Assembly (NCBI GenBank): GCA_011321775.1 | Contig: DROT01000090.1 | Coordinates: 1 to 64,000 of the forward strand | Direction of reading: 5' to 3' | Length of the DNA: 64,000 nt | DNA from: Gammaproteobacteria bacterium | GTDB taxonomy: Bacteria > Pseudomonadota > Gammaproteobacteria > DSM-19610 | In this document: in pieces, positions 30,870 to 38,608 of the stretch | Layout: each line of letters opens with the position of its first letter | Position numbering within the stretch: position 1 is the first letter of the stretch | The notes under the pieces: generated by a model | Seen by the model: only the letters and a program-made list of their open reading frames with translations | Database searches by the model: none | What the model was told of the DNA's origin: nothing | Translations under genes and position numbers: made by a program

Positions 30870-31964
30870 TCAGGCCGCGAAATCCCGCAACCGCACCGGC
30901 AGCCGCTTCGCGCCCCAGTCGCCGGGCTGGGCCTCGAACACGCCGGCACAGGGTGTGCCGCACTTGTTGCACTTGCCGTCTGCAGTCAGGTTCCAGTCGC
31001 TGAGCACGTACCAGTCGCGGCCGATGAGCTTGTTGCCGCAGTGGTGGCAATAGGTGCTGTCGCCGGCCTCGTTGTGCACGTTGCCGGTGTAGGCGTAGCG
31101 TACGCCGTTGTTCATGGCGATCTCGCGGGCGCGGATCAGGGTCTGGACCGGCGTCGGCGGCACGTCCATCATCTTCCAGTCGGGGTGGAAGGCGGAGAAA
31201 TGCATGGGCACGTCCGGCCCGAGCTTTTCGACTACCCAGCGGGTCATTTCGTCGAGTTCCTTGTCGGAGTCGTTGTAGCCCGGAATCACCAGGGTGGTCA
31301 GTTCCAGCCACACGTCGGTCTCATGCTTGATGTATTCCAGGGTCTCCAGCACCGGCGCCAGGTGGCCGCCGGTGACCTTGTAATAGAAGTCCTCGGTGAA
31401 GGCCTTGAGGTCGACGTTGGCCGCGTCCATGTGCTGGTAGAACTCCTTGCGCGGCTCCGCGGTCACGTAGCCGGCGGTGACGGCGACCGACCGGATGCCC
31501 TTCTCGTGACAGGCCTTCGCCACGTCGATGGCGTACTCGTGGAAAATCACCGGGTCGTTGTAGGTGTAGGCGACGCTGCGGCAGCCGAGTTCCTCGGCGG
31601 CGCGGGCGATGAGTTCCGGCGAGGCCTCGTCGGCCAGGGTATCGATCTCGCGCGACTTGCTGATGTCCCAGTTCTGGCAGTACTTGCAGGCCAGGTTGCA
31701 GCCGGCTGTGCCGAAGGAAAGCACCGGCGTTCCGGGGAGGAAATGGTTCAGCGGTTTCTTCTCGATGGGATCGACGCAGTAGCCGCTGGAACGCCCGTAG
31801 CTGGTGAGCACGATCTCGCCGTCCATCTCCTGGCGCACGAAACACAGGCCGCGCTGCCCCTTGTGCAGCTTGCAGAAGCGCGGGCAGAGATCGCACTGCA
31901 CGCGCCCGTCCTCGAGCTTGTGCCAGTATTTGGTGCTTACGGTGTACTTGTCGCGCTCGGTCAT
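30870..31964 (-). CDS. amrS: AmmeMemoRadiSam-system radical SAM enzyme
   Basis: A 364-residue radical SAM protein of the AmrS type. The 4Fe-4S motif is C89-N-L-A-C93-K-Y-C96. An N-terminal cysteine motif (CDLCPRFC) and a C-terminal zinc ribbon (CHHCGNKLI ... CNKCGTPC) flank the barrel. YGRSSGYCVDPIEKKPLNHF and LSFGTAGCNLACKYCQNWDIS are typical of this family, formerly annotated as pyruvate-formate-lyase-activating-like. The ATG at 31964 has AGGGGGA upstream. The usual partners, an AMMECR1-domain and a Memo-domain protein, are not in the window. The reaction of the system is not established from sequence. Confidence 0.92.
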   Translation of the reverse strand: MTERDKYTVSTKYWHKLEDGRVQCDLCPRFCKLHKGQRGLCFVRQEMDGEIVLTSYGRSSGYCVDPIEKKPLNHFLPGTPVLSFGTAGCNLACKYCQNWDISKSREIDTLADEASPELIARAAEELGCRSVAYTYNDPVIFHEYAIDVAKACHEKGIRSVAVTAGYVTAEPRKEFYQHMDAANVDLKAFTEDFYYKVTGGHLAPVLETLEYIKHETDVWLELTTLVIPGYNDSDKELDEMTRWVVEKLGPDVPMHFSAFHPDWKMMDVPPTPVQTLIRAREIAMNNGVRYAYTGNVHNEAGDSTYCHHCGNKLIGRDWYVLSDWNLTADGKCNKCGTPCAGVFEAQPGDWGAKRLPVRLRDFAA

Positions 31965-32203
31965 GGGCCGTCCCCCTGTGCAGATGATGCCATCGTGAGC
32001 CAGCAACACAGAATATCCCTTGATCCCCGTCAAACGCCGGGCTCCAGATTCAATATGGGGCCGTCTTGAGACAGGTCAAGTATCCTGCGCCTGATTCTGT
32101 GCTTTACTGGAATCGTCCCTGAACGGAGTATAGTTCAGCCCGCCGGCGAGGCATCCGTGCAGCATTGCCCTTCCGGCCCGGCATCCACTGCGAGAGGATC
32201 GAC

Positions 32204-32590
32204 ATGCTAAACGTGAACCCCGACATCGTATGCTTCCTGGCCTCCAAGGCGCGTGTATTCCACAGCAAGGAAGACGTGGTATTTCCGGATGAACCCGACA
32301 GTTCGGCGGATGACTGGGCGCTGCAGATGCTCGCCGACCACGGCGGCGATTCGGTATTTCAGGAGTTCAAGGCAACGGTCGAGGACCTGGAGCCCGACCA
32401 GCAGCAGGAGGTGGTGGCGCTGATGTGGCTGGGGCGTGGTGAATTCAGCGCTGGCGAATGGGATGCGGCGGTCCAGGAAGCGCGCGACAACTGGACCGAG
32501 GGCACGGCCGAATACCTCATCGCTCACCCCCTGCTGGCCGACTACCTGCTCGAGGGCCTCGACATGCTCGGCTATTCCTGCGAGGAGTAA
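32204..32590 (+). CDS. DUF3775 domain protein
   Basis: A 128-residue acidic soluble protein with the DUF3775 pattern: NPDIVCFLASKARVF at the start, then ELFKA-like helices, EVVALMWLGRGEF, and AEYLIAHPLLADYLLEGLDMLG at the end. The function of the family is unknown. The ATG at 32204 has GAGAGG upstream. It is divergent from amrS; a weak FNR-like palindrome, TTGAG-ACAG-GTCAA, lies at 32066-32079 in the gap. Confidence 0.8.
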   Translation: MLNVNPDIVCFLASKARVFHSKEDVVFPDEPDSSADDWALQMLADHGGDSVFQEFKATVEDLEPDQQQEVVALMWLGRGEFSAGEWDAAVQEARDNWTEGTAEYLIAHPLLADYLLEGLDMLGYSCEE

Positions 32591-32646
32591 ACGCCGCCTC
32601 TCCTTGTAGGAACGGGCCCAGGCGCGAACGCCGCCCTATCCTGGAC

Positions 32647-32721
32647 AGCCACGGAAGCACACGGAATACACGGAAGCAGGCAGGAAAATATTTCCGTGTT
32701 ATTCCGTGTGCTTCCGTGGCT
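32647..32721. repeat. CACGGAA-type hairpin repeat, copy 3
   Basis: AGCCACGGAAGCACACGGAA on the left is mirrored by TTCCGTGTGCTTCCGTGGCT on the right, with one more CACGGAA unit in each arm. It lies between two convergent genes (DUF3775 and DUF2934), where a bidirectional transcript-end function would be natural. Confidence 0.88.
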
Positions 32722-32773
32722 ACTTCCTTGAAACGCTGATGCCCGCAGGTGGTGTCGGCCCGATCCCTGCGAT

Positions 32774-33175
32774 TCAGGCGCGCTTTTCCGCCGAGGCAGC
32801 GGCCTTTTTCTTCTTCGGGGCCGGTTCTTCGGGCGTCTCGTGGCGCGTCAGCACCTGCATCAGCATGTGATCGACTTCGCGCTCGGCCTCCAGCCAGTCC
32901 TGCTCCGGGTCGCCGCCTTGGAAACCGCGACGCTCGGCGATGAGGTAGGCGGTCTCCTCGATCAGGCGGCGCCGGACACCGGCGTCCACGCCCGCACCCT
33001 GCTGCGACGCGCCTACCGGCGGCTGCGCCGTCGCCAGTCGCGATTTCAGCTTGTCGGTCGCCTTCTCCAGCGCCTTTTCCAGCTTGCGTTCGAAATCGAG
33101 TTCCATCTCCTGAATGCGCTCGCGCAGCACGTCCAGCTCGCCTGCCAGGAATTTCATGGTCAGTTTCTGTGCCAT
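32774..33175 (-). CDS. DUF2934 domain protein with N-terminal coiled coil
   Basis: A 133-residue protein. Residues about 8-50 are a charged heptad-rich helix (LRERIQEMELDFERKLEKAL), probably a coiled coil. Residues about 68-105 match the short DUF2934 motif: RRLIEETAYLIAERRGF followed by DWLEAEREVD. The tail is lysine- and alanine-rich (PKKKKAAASAEKRA). Function is unknown; it is likely cytoplasmic. It is monocistronic. Confidence 0.78.
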   Translation of the reverse strand: MAQKLTMKFLAGELDVLRERIQEMELDFERKLEKALEKATDKLKSRLATAQPPVGASQQGAGVDAGVRRRLIEETAYLIAERRGFQGGDPEQDWLEAEREVDHMLMQVLTRHETPEEPAPKKKKAAASAEKRA

Positions 33176-33378
33176 CGTCCTTTCTCCCTCTATGCTGCCC
33201 GGGCAGCGGTTGTCACGAATGTCGTTATGCTACGCCCCTGTGTCCTGACTGTACATGGGCCGCACGGACACCCGCCTGCTCGCCATGGAAAAAAGAGCCG
33301 CGTTGACCCGGATCATGGAAGCGACCTTCGCAGCGGGTGCTACACTCCATCCGACACCCTGAACGGAGGAGGATTCCC

Positions 33379-33618
33379 ATGGCTCAGGCGCACGAAGCAC
33401 CCCACGTCGGCGCACCCGATCCGGAACTGAAGAACTCGCCGATCTTCGATGAGTCCGACAACGAGTACCTGTCGCTGGACCTGGAGATCGAGACCGGGGC
33501 CTGCTATTTCAACGGCACCGCGTATGCCATCGGCGACTATGTCTGCAGCGGCGACGAGCTGCTGCGCTGCGAGGAACGCGGCGTCTGGGTACGCGAGGGC
33601 AGTTGCCTAGCGCGTTGA
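33379..33618 (+). CDS. Small acidic protein, DUF1496-like
   Basis: A 79-residue protein without signal peptide. The C-terminal half contains TGACYFNGTAYAIGDYVCSG followed by LLRCEERGVW, which fits the C-Y-x-G-x-x-Y-x-x-G-x-x-V ... C ... W pattern of the DUF1496 family. Three cysteines in this part may form a disulfide or bind metal. The ATG at 33379 is chosen because GGAGGAGGA lies just upstream. Function is unknown. It converges with the phosphoribosyltransferase gene. Confidence 0.7.
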   Translation: MAQAHEAPHVGAPDPELKNSPIFDESDNEYLSLDLEIETGACYFNGTAYAIGDYVCSGDELLRCEERGVWVREGSCLAR

Positions 33619-33630
33619 CGCAGCCATGAA

Positions 33631-34233
33631 TCAGGCTGCGCCGGCCTGCGCCAGCCGGCGGGCGTCCTCCAGGATCTCCGCGGGAACACGGATGCCATAG
33701 TTCTGCTCGATGGCCGCCATCAACGCCCCGGTCGCGGCGTCGGCCATGTCGAGTTCGCGGATGAAGCCGCTGACGTCCTCGTGGACCGCCCAGGGATAGG
33801 TCAGCCAGCGCCATTCGCGGATCTCCGCGGCAAAGAAATCGGGAACGAAGCTGGAGACGCGCTTGTGGTGCAACACCGCCGTCCTCAGCTCCGCGGGCGG
33901 CCCGTGCTCCCGGACGTGGGCGACAGCCACCTCGAAGGTATCGCCGGCATCGCTCACGTCGTCGACGAGCAGCACCCTTTCCCCGCTCAGTTCGGTGCAC
34001 AGGGGGATGCGCACGCGCGCCTGCGCCTGCCTGTGCGCCGCGCGGTAGTGTTCGACCTTGAAACCGGCCAGCCGGTAGATGTCGAGACGATCGGACAGCA
34101 GCCGCGCCGGCACCCAGCCGCCGCGACCGATGGCGACGATCACATCGGGGGTGAAATCGGCGTCGCGTACCAGGGCGGCCAGGCGTCGGGCCAGCGCCGT
34201 GCACTGCGCCCAGTCGACCAGCTCGACGCGCAT
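33631..34233 (-). CDS. Phosphoribosyltransferase
   Basis: A 200-residue type I phosphoribosyltransferase. The PRPP-binding loop is RVLLVDDVSDAGDTFEVA, and VIVAIGRGGWVPARLLSDRL provides the first conserved loop. It resembles the xanthine/hypoxanthine-guanine-type enzymes of archaea and proteobacteria, with an aromatic C-terminal hood (EWRWLTYPWAVHED). The exact base is not known. The ATG at 34233 is used; a TTG three codons upstream overlaps the ybaK-like stop as TTGA. The two genes are therefore probably cotranscribed. Confidence 0.88.
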   Translation of the reverse strand: MRVELVDWAQCTALARRLAALVRDADFTPDVIVAIGRGGWVPARLLSDRLDIYRLAGFKVEHYRAAHRQAQARVRIPLCTELSGERVLLVDDVSDAGDTFEVAVAHVREHGPPAELRTAVLHHKRVSSFVPDFFAAEIREWRWLTYPWAVHEDVSGFIRELDMADAATGALMAAIEQNYGIRVPAEILEDARRLAQAGAA

Positions 34234-34238
34234 ATGCT

Positions 34239-34709
34239 TCAATGGGGGCTGCTGAAGTAACCCCGCCGCGCGCCCCGCAACAGCTCCTGGAAATCCTCTC
34301 CGCGCAGGTGTACCAGCTGTTCGTGGTCACCGGCCTCGAAATACACGTCGTCCAGTCCCGCCAGACTCTCGTCGAGCAGGGTCTCCAGACCGTAGGCCGG
34401 GCCCAGCGGCGGCACGGCCCCCGGTTCGCAATCACTGAACAGTTCCACGATCTCGCTTTCGCTGGCCAGCTGGAAGCCACGACCGACCGCGGCATTCAGC
34501 CGGTTCAGATTCAGCCAGTTGCTGGCCGGTATCACGACCAGTGCGTAACCGGCGCTGTCCTTGACCACCACCGCCTTGGCGATGCAGCCCTCGGGAATGT
34601 GGCTGGCTTCGGCGGTCTCGCGGCTGGAGGCGGTGTGCGGATGCAGCATCAGGTCATATTCCGTCTTTCGCTGCACCATGAAACGCTGCTGACTTGCGGC
34701 TATCGCCAT
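34239..34709 (-). CDS. YbaK/EbsC-type aminoacyl-tRNA deacylase
   Basis: A 156-residue YbaK/ProX-like single-domain protein, the family that hydrolyses misacylated tRNAs in trans. Visible features are IPEGCIAKAVVVKDSAGYALVVIP (conserved lysine in AKAV), SNWLNLNRLNAAVGRGFQLAS, and CEPGAVPPLGPAYGLETLLDESL, the strand-loop typical of the fold. AGGAGGG precedes the ATG. Which tRNA mischarge it edits cannot be told from sequence. It is upstream of, and likely cotranscribed with, the phosphoribosyltransferase. Confidence 0.88.
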   Translation of the reverse strand: MAIAASQQRFMVQRKTEYDLMLHPHTASSRETAEASHIPEGCIAKAVVVKDSAGYALVVIPASNWLNLNRLNAAVGRGFQLASESEIVELFSDCEPGAVPPLGPAYGLETLLDESLAGLDDVYFEAGDHEQLVHLRGEDFQELLRGARRGYFSSPH

Positions 34710-35080
34710 GGATTCCCTCCTGCCGGTTCGGGCTCGTACATGCTTGTTTCAGGGGAAGCTGTCAGGCATCGATGCTGCATCCTGTGGCCAGGTCGAGGGC
34801 CCACCACCCTCCCGGCGTTGCTGCCGACGCCACCGATTGCAGCGCGTTTTTCCCTATGCTCTCGCACTCGAGTCTGGAGTCTACCCTGCTCTTCGGCGCT
34901 TGCCATTGACCGGCGTCAAGCCTGTCCGTAAAAACGCGCCTTCCGCCGGGCAATCGATTCCTTCAGCATTCTTACTATAGCAGCTGACGGCGAGTTCGCC
35001 GCCCCGAATCCCGGCCACGGACGCCACCGGCACGGTCTGATACCATTCGCCGCGACATCGTTTTGCCCGCAAGGATACCC
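34710..35080. other. Gene-free divergent region before the Lon-like protease
   Basis: About 370 bp between divergent genes. It contains a palindrome, TTGAC-CGGC-GTCAA, at 34916-34929, which matches 8 of 10 FNR half-site bases but has no fitting -10 box at the usual distance, and TATAGC at 34976-34981, which may be a -10 box for the protease gene. Short ORFs here have no recognisable product. Confidence 0.4.
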
Positions 35081-37483
35081 ATGAGCCGCACGCCCGCCCT
35101 TCCTCCCGCAACCCTGTGCCAGCGCTGCGATCCTTCGCGTTTCTCCTTTGAAACCACGGAAGAACTGGAACCCCTCCCCGGCATCATCGGCCAGGAGCGC
35201 GCCATCGAGGCCATCCGCTTCGGCATCGGTATTCACAACAGCGGCTACAACATCTATGCCCTCGGCCCCGCCGGCGTCGGCAAGCATGCGGCCGTGCGTG
35301 AGCTGCTGCAGCAACAGGCCAGGGACGCAGGCGAGCTGTCGGACTGGTGCTATGTCAACAACTTCCGCCAGCCGGCCCGACCCCGACTGCTGCGCCTGCC
35401 CGCCGGACGCGGTTCCGGTCTGCGCGACGACATGCTGCAGCTGGTCAAGGAACTGCGCGCCGCCATCCCTGCCGCCTTCGAGCGCAACGAGTACCTGGTG
35501 CCGCTGCGGCGTATCGAGGACGAATTCGAGGAACACCAGCGCCAGGCCTTCGCCGAACTCCAGCAGGAGGCCGGGCAGCACGACATCCGCCTGATCGAAC
35601 AGCCGGGGCAATTCACCTTCGTGCCCCTGAAGGATGGCAAGCCGATCCCCCCGGACGTATTCGCCAGCGCTCCCGAGGAGGAACGCAGGCACTTCGAGCA
35701 GGAGGTCGCCGTACTGCAGGCCAGGCTGCAGGAGATCCTCGATATCCGCATCCCCCGCTGGCAGCGGGAGACGCGCAACCGCGTGCGCGAACTCAACCGC
35801 AAGACCACGACCCTGGCGGTACGACCGATCATGGCCGCGCTGCGCGAGCGCTACCAGGGTCTGAGCGAGGTGGAAGACTACCTCGCGCGGGTGGAAGACG
35901 ACGTCATCGACAATGCCGACGCCTTCCGCACCCCCGCGGAAGCCGCCAGGCCGGAGCTGGAACTGCAGACTCCCGGCAGTCTGCCCCGGCGCTACTCGAT
36001 CAACCTGATCGTGGACAATGCCGGGCGCGAACACGCCCCCGTGATCTACGAGGACAAACCCGACTTCAACGCGCTGCTGGGGCGCATCGAACACACCGTT
36101 CAACTCGGAACCCTGGTCACCGACTTCACCCAGATCCGTGCCGGCGCCTTGCAGCGCGCCAATGGCGGCTACCTGATCCTCGATGCGCACCGCCTGCTGG
36201 CGCAGCCCTGGGCCTGGGATGGCCTCAAGCGATCGCTGTTCGCCGGCGAGGTCCGCATCGAGTCGCTCTCCGACCTGCTGAGCCTGGTGAACACCGTGTC
36301 GCTGGAACCCGATCCAGTACCACTGGACGTCAAGGTCGTCCTCCTCGGCGACCGTCTGCTGTACTACCTGCTGCACGAATTCGATCCGGACTTCGCCGAG
36401 CTGTTCAAGGTGTCCGCCGATTTCGACACCAGTCTGCAACGTACGCCGGACAGCGAGCAGCTCTATGCCCGTCTGCTGGCGACGCTTGCGGCCAAGGAAG
36501 GCCTGCACCCCTTCGATCGCCATGCCATAGCCGCCATGATCCGGTTCAGCATGCGTCTGGTAGAGGATTCGCGGCGGCTGTCCATGCACATGCGCGGCAT
36601 CACCGACCTGATGCAGGAAGCCAGCCATCACTGCGACGGCGAGGGTCGCCGGCTGGTGAATGCCGGCGATGTCGACCATGCCTGGGAGGCACGCATACGC
36701 CGCCACAGCCGTGCCCGAGACCGGCTCTACGAAGCCATACAACGCGGTACCCTGATGATCGACACCGACGGCAGGGTGATCGGCCAGGCCAACGGCCTGA
36801 CGGTGGTCGAGCAGGGCGACTTCAGCTACGGCATCCCCACCCGCATCACCGCCACCACCCGCCTCGGTGAGGGCGAGGTGATCGATATCGAGCGCGAGAC
36901 CGACCTCGGTGGCCCCATCCACTCCAAGGGCGTGTTCATTCTCTCCAGCTTCCTCGGGGCGCGCTATGCGCGCAACCTGCCGCTGTCCCTGGCCGCCAGC
37001 CTCACCTTCGAACAGTCCTATTCCACCGTCGAAGGCGACAGCGCCTCGCTGGCCGAACTGTGCGCCCTGCTGTCCTCGCTGGCCGGGGTGCCTCTGCTGC
37101 AGTCACTGGGCATCACCGGCTCCGTCAATCAGCTCGGCCGTGTTCAGGCCATCGGCGGGGTGAACGAGAAGATCGAGGGCTTCTTCGACATCTGCCGGCA
37201 GCGCGGCCTGAACGGAGACCACGGGGTGGTGATACCGGCCGCCAACGTGGAGCACCTGATGCTGCGCGACGACCTGGTCGAGGCTGCCCGCAGCGGCCAG
37301 TTCTCGATCTATGCCGTCGACGCGGTGGACCAGGCCATCGAGCTGCTGACCGGCCTCGAGGCGGGGACGGAAGACGAGCACGGTATGTTCCCCGAGGGCA
37401 GTTTCAACCAGCGCGTACAGGCGCGGCTGACAGAACTCGCCGAGCTGCGCCGGAGCTACGGCGAAGCCCCCAGACAGAAGTGA
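35081..37483 (+). CDS. Lon-related AAA+ protease (LonB/YcbZ-like)
   Basis: An 800-residue ATP-dependent protease-like protein. The N-terminus has FETTEELEPLPGIIGQERA and a P-loop GPAGVGKH, in which the usual Ser/Thr after the lysine is replaced by histidine. The middle contains a long coiled-coil insertion (residues about 130-300), then RANGGYLILDAHRLL (Walker B region) and the sensor parts. The C-terminal Lon protease domain has the serine in VEGDSASLAEL and the lysine in GGVNEKIEGFFDICR. The ATG at 35081 with AAGGAT upstream is preferred to a TTG at 35063. It is monocistronic. The odd Walker A suggests altered nucleotide handling, as is common in this subfamily. Confidence 0.92.
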   Translation: MSRTPALPPATLCQRCDPSRFSFETTEELEPLPGIIGQERAIEAIRFGIGIHNSGYNIYALGPAGVGKHAAVRELLQQQARDAGELSDWCYVNNFRQPARPRLLRLPAGRGSGLRDDMLQLVKELRAAIPAAFERNEYLVPLRRIEDEFEEHQRQAFAELQQEAGQHDIRLIEQPGQFTFVPLKDGKPIPPDVFASAPEEERRHFEQEVAVLQARLQEILDIRIPRWQRETRNRVRELNRKTTTLAVRPIMAALRERYQGLSEVEDYLARVEDDVIDNADAFRTPAEAARPELELQTPGSLPRRYSINLIVDNAGREHAPVIYEDKPDFNALLGRIEHTVQLGTLVTDFTQIRAGALQRANGGYLILDAHRLLAQPWAWDGLKRSLFAGEVRIESLSDLLSLVNTVSLEPDPVPLDVKVVLLGDRLLYYLLHEFDPDFAELFKVSADFDTSLQRTPDSEQLYARLLATLAAKEGLHPFDRHAIAAMIRFSMRLVEDSRRLSMHMRGITDLMQEASHHCDGEGRRLVNAGDVDHAWEARIRRHSRARDRLYEAIQRGTLMIDTDGRVIGQANGLTVVEQGDFSYGIPTRITATTRLGEGEVIDIERETDLGGPIHSKGVFILSSFLGARYARNLPLSLAASLTFEQSYSTVEGDSASLAELCALLSSLAGVPLLQSLGITGSVNQLGRVQAIGGVNEKIEGFFDICRQRGLNGDHGVVIPAANVEHLMLRDDLVEAARSGQFSIYAVDAVDQAIELLTGLEAGTEDEHGMFPEGSFNQRVQARLTELAELRRSYGEAPRQK

Positions 37484-37545
37484 TATTTTACATTAATTAT
37501 TATATATATCATATTGTTTATAATAATTATTATCTGAACATAGAT
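37484..37545. repeat. AT-only hairpin between convergent genes
   Basis: A run of about 60 bp with almost no G or C follows the protease stop. TAATTATTATA (37494-37504) is mirrored by TATAATAATTA (37519-37529). It is the strongest composition break in the window. The rest up to 37635 shows no gene or further repeat. It may be a structural boundary between the convergent protease and malate dehydrogenase genes or a footprint of an insertion. Confidence 0.65.
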
Positions 37546-37635
37546 TGGGCTGAGCACAGCGAAGGCCGACGTACCCCTATCAGACGGCCGCACGTTGGAC
37601 TCAACCAGCCTCCGGCCCGAACTGCCTTGTGGCAT

Positions 37636-38562
37636 CTATGACGGCAGGCGCCCGATGTCGCTCCGTACCAGTTCGGCCGAACGGCGGAAGTCGGCCTCTT
37701 CCACGGCGTTGAGCTTCAGCTCGACGATCTCCACCAGACCGTTTTCGTCCAGCACCGCGGGCACCCCCATGGCCAGCCCCCGCTGGTCGTATTCACCATC
37801 GAGCACGGCCACGCAGGGCTGGATGCGGCGGCGGTTGTGGCCGATGGCGTCGACCATGGAGGCAATGGCCGCAGCCGGAGAGTCGTAGGCGCTGCTGTGT
37901 TTCTTGAGCGCCAGGATCTCGCCACCACCCTGGCGGGTGCGCTCGGCGATACGCCCGATGGTCTCGCCATCGAGGAAATGTTCGATATTGATGCCGGCGA
38001 TATCGGTGAAGCGTGGCAGGGGCACCATGGCATCACCGTGGCCGCCGAGCACCAGCGCCGAGATGTCCTTGACGGAATAACCGGTCTCCATGGAGATGAA
38101 GCTGGTCATGCGCGCCGTATCCAGCGCACCGGACTGGCCGAACACCCGCTGTCGCGGCCACCCGGTCTTGCGCCAGGCGTACCAGGTCAGCACATCCACC
38201 GGGTTGGTCACCATCATCAGCATCGCGTCCGGCGCGTGGCGCAGGACATCGTCGACGATGCCGTCGATGATCACCAGGTTGGCATCGAGCACGTCGGAAC
38301 GCGACATGCCCGGCTTGCGCGGCAGGCCGGCGGTGATGATGACCAGTTCCGACCCTTCCATCGCCGCCGCATCGGTGTCGCCGCTGACGCGGGTATCGAA
38401 GCGCAGCAGCGCACCGGACTGCTGGATGTCGAGCGCCACGCCCTGGGGCACACCCTCGTTGATGTCCAGCAGCACGATTTCGCGGCACAACTCCTCGCGC
38501 GCCAGGATGGCCGCCGTCGACTCCCCGACCCGCCCGGCACCCACTATGGTGATACGGTTCAT
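37636..38562 (-). CDS. mdh: Malate dehydrogenase (LDH-like type)
   Basis: A 308-residue NAD-dependent dehydrogenase of the LDH-like malate dehydrogenase group. It has TIVGAGRVGESTA (Rossmann loop), LLDINEG with the NAD-binding D33, GLPRKPGMSRSD carrying the substrate arginines (R82, R88) that specify malate rather than lactate, VTNPVDVLTW, FGQSGALDTAR and GGHGDAMVPLPR with the catalytic histidine. It interconverts malate and oxaloacetate in the TCA cycle. The ATG at 38562 has no clear Shine-Dalgarno sequence. It lies 46 bp after the FGE-domain gene. Confidence 0.93.
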   Translation of the reverse strand: MNRITIVGAGRVGESTAAILAREELCREIVLLDINEGVPQGVALDIQQSGALLRFDTRVSGDTDAAAMEGSELVIITAGLPRKPGMSRSDVLDANLVIIDGIVDDVLRHAPDAMLMMVTNPVDVLTWYAWRKTGWPRQRVFGQSGALDTARMTSFISMETGYSVKDISALVLGGHGDAMVPLPRFTDIAGINIEHFLDGETIGRIAERTRQGGGEILALKKHSSAYDSPAAAIASMVDAIGHNRRRIQPCVAVLDGEYDQRGLAMGVPAVLDENGLVEIVELKLNAVEEADFRRSAELVRSDIGRLPS

Positions 38563-38608
38563 AGTGTAGGTATAGTCGCCCCGGCCCCGCCGCGCCAGCA
38601 TGCGCCCC

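Noticed and set aside
32066-32079. FNR-like palindrome TTGAG-ACAG-GTCAA between amrS and the DUF3775 gene
   Set aside because: Only 8 of 10 consensus bases, with both half-sites imperfect, and neither neighbour is known to belong to an anaerobic regulon; noted within the gene entry only.
34916-34929. TTGAC-CGGC-GTCAA before the Lon-like protease
   Set aside because: Imperfect in both half-sites and not positioned relative to a fitting -10 box.
34916-36922. 668-codon minus-strand ORF opposite the Lon-like protease
   Set aside because: The plus strand encodes a clear Lon-related protease; the opposite frame is a GC-driven shadow with no motifs.
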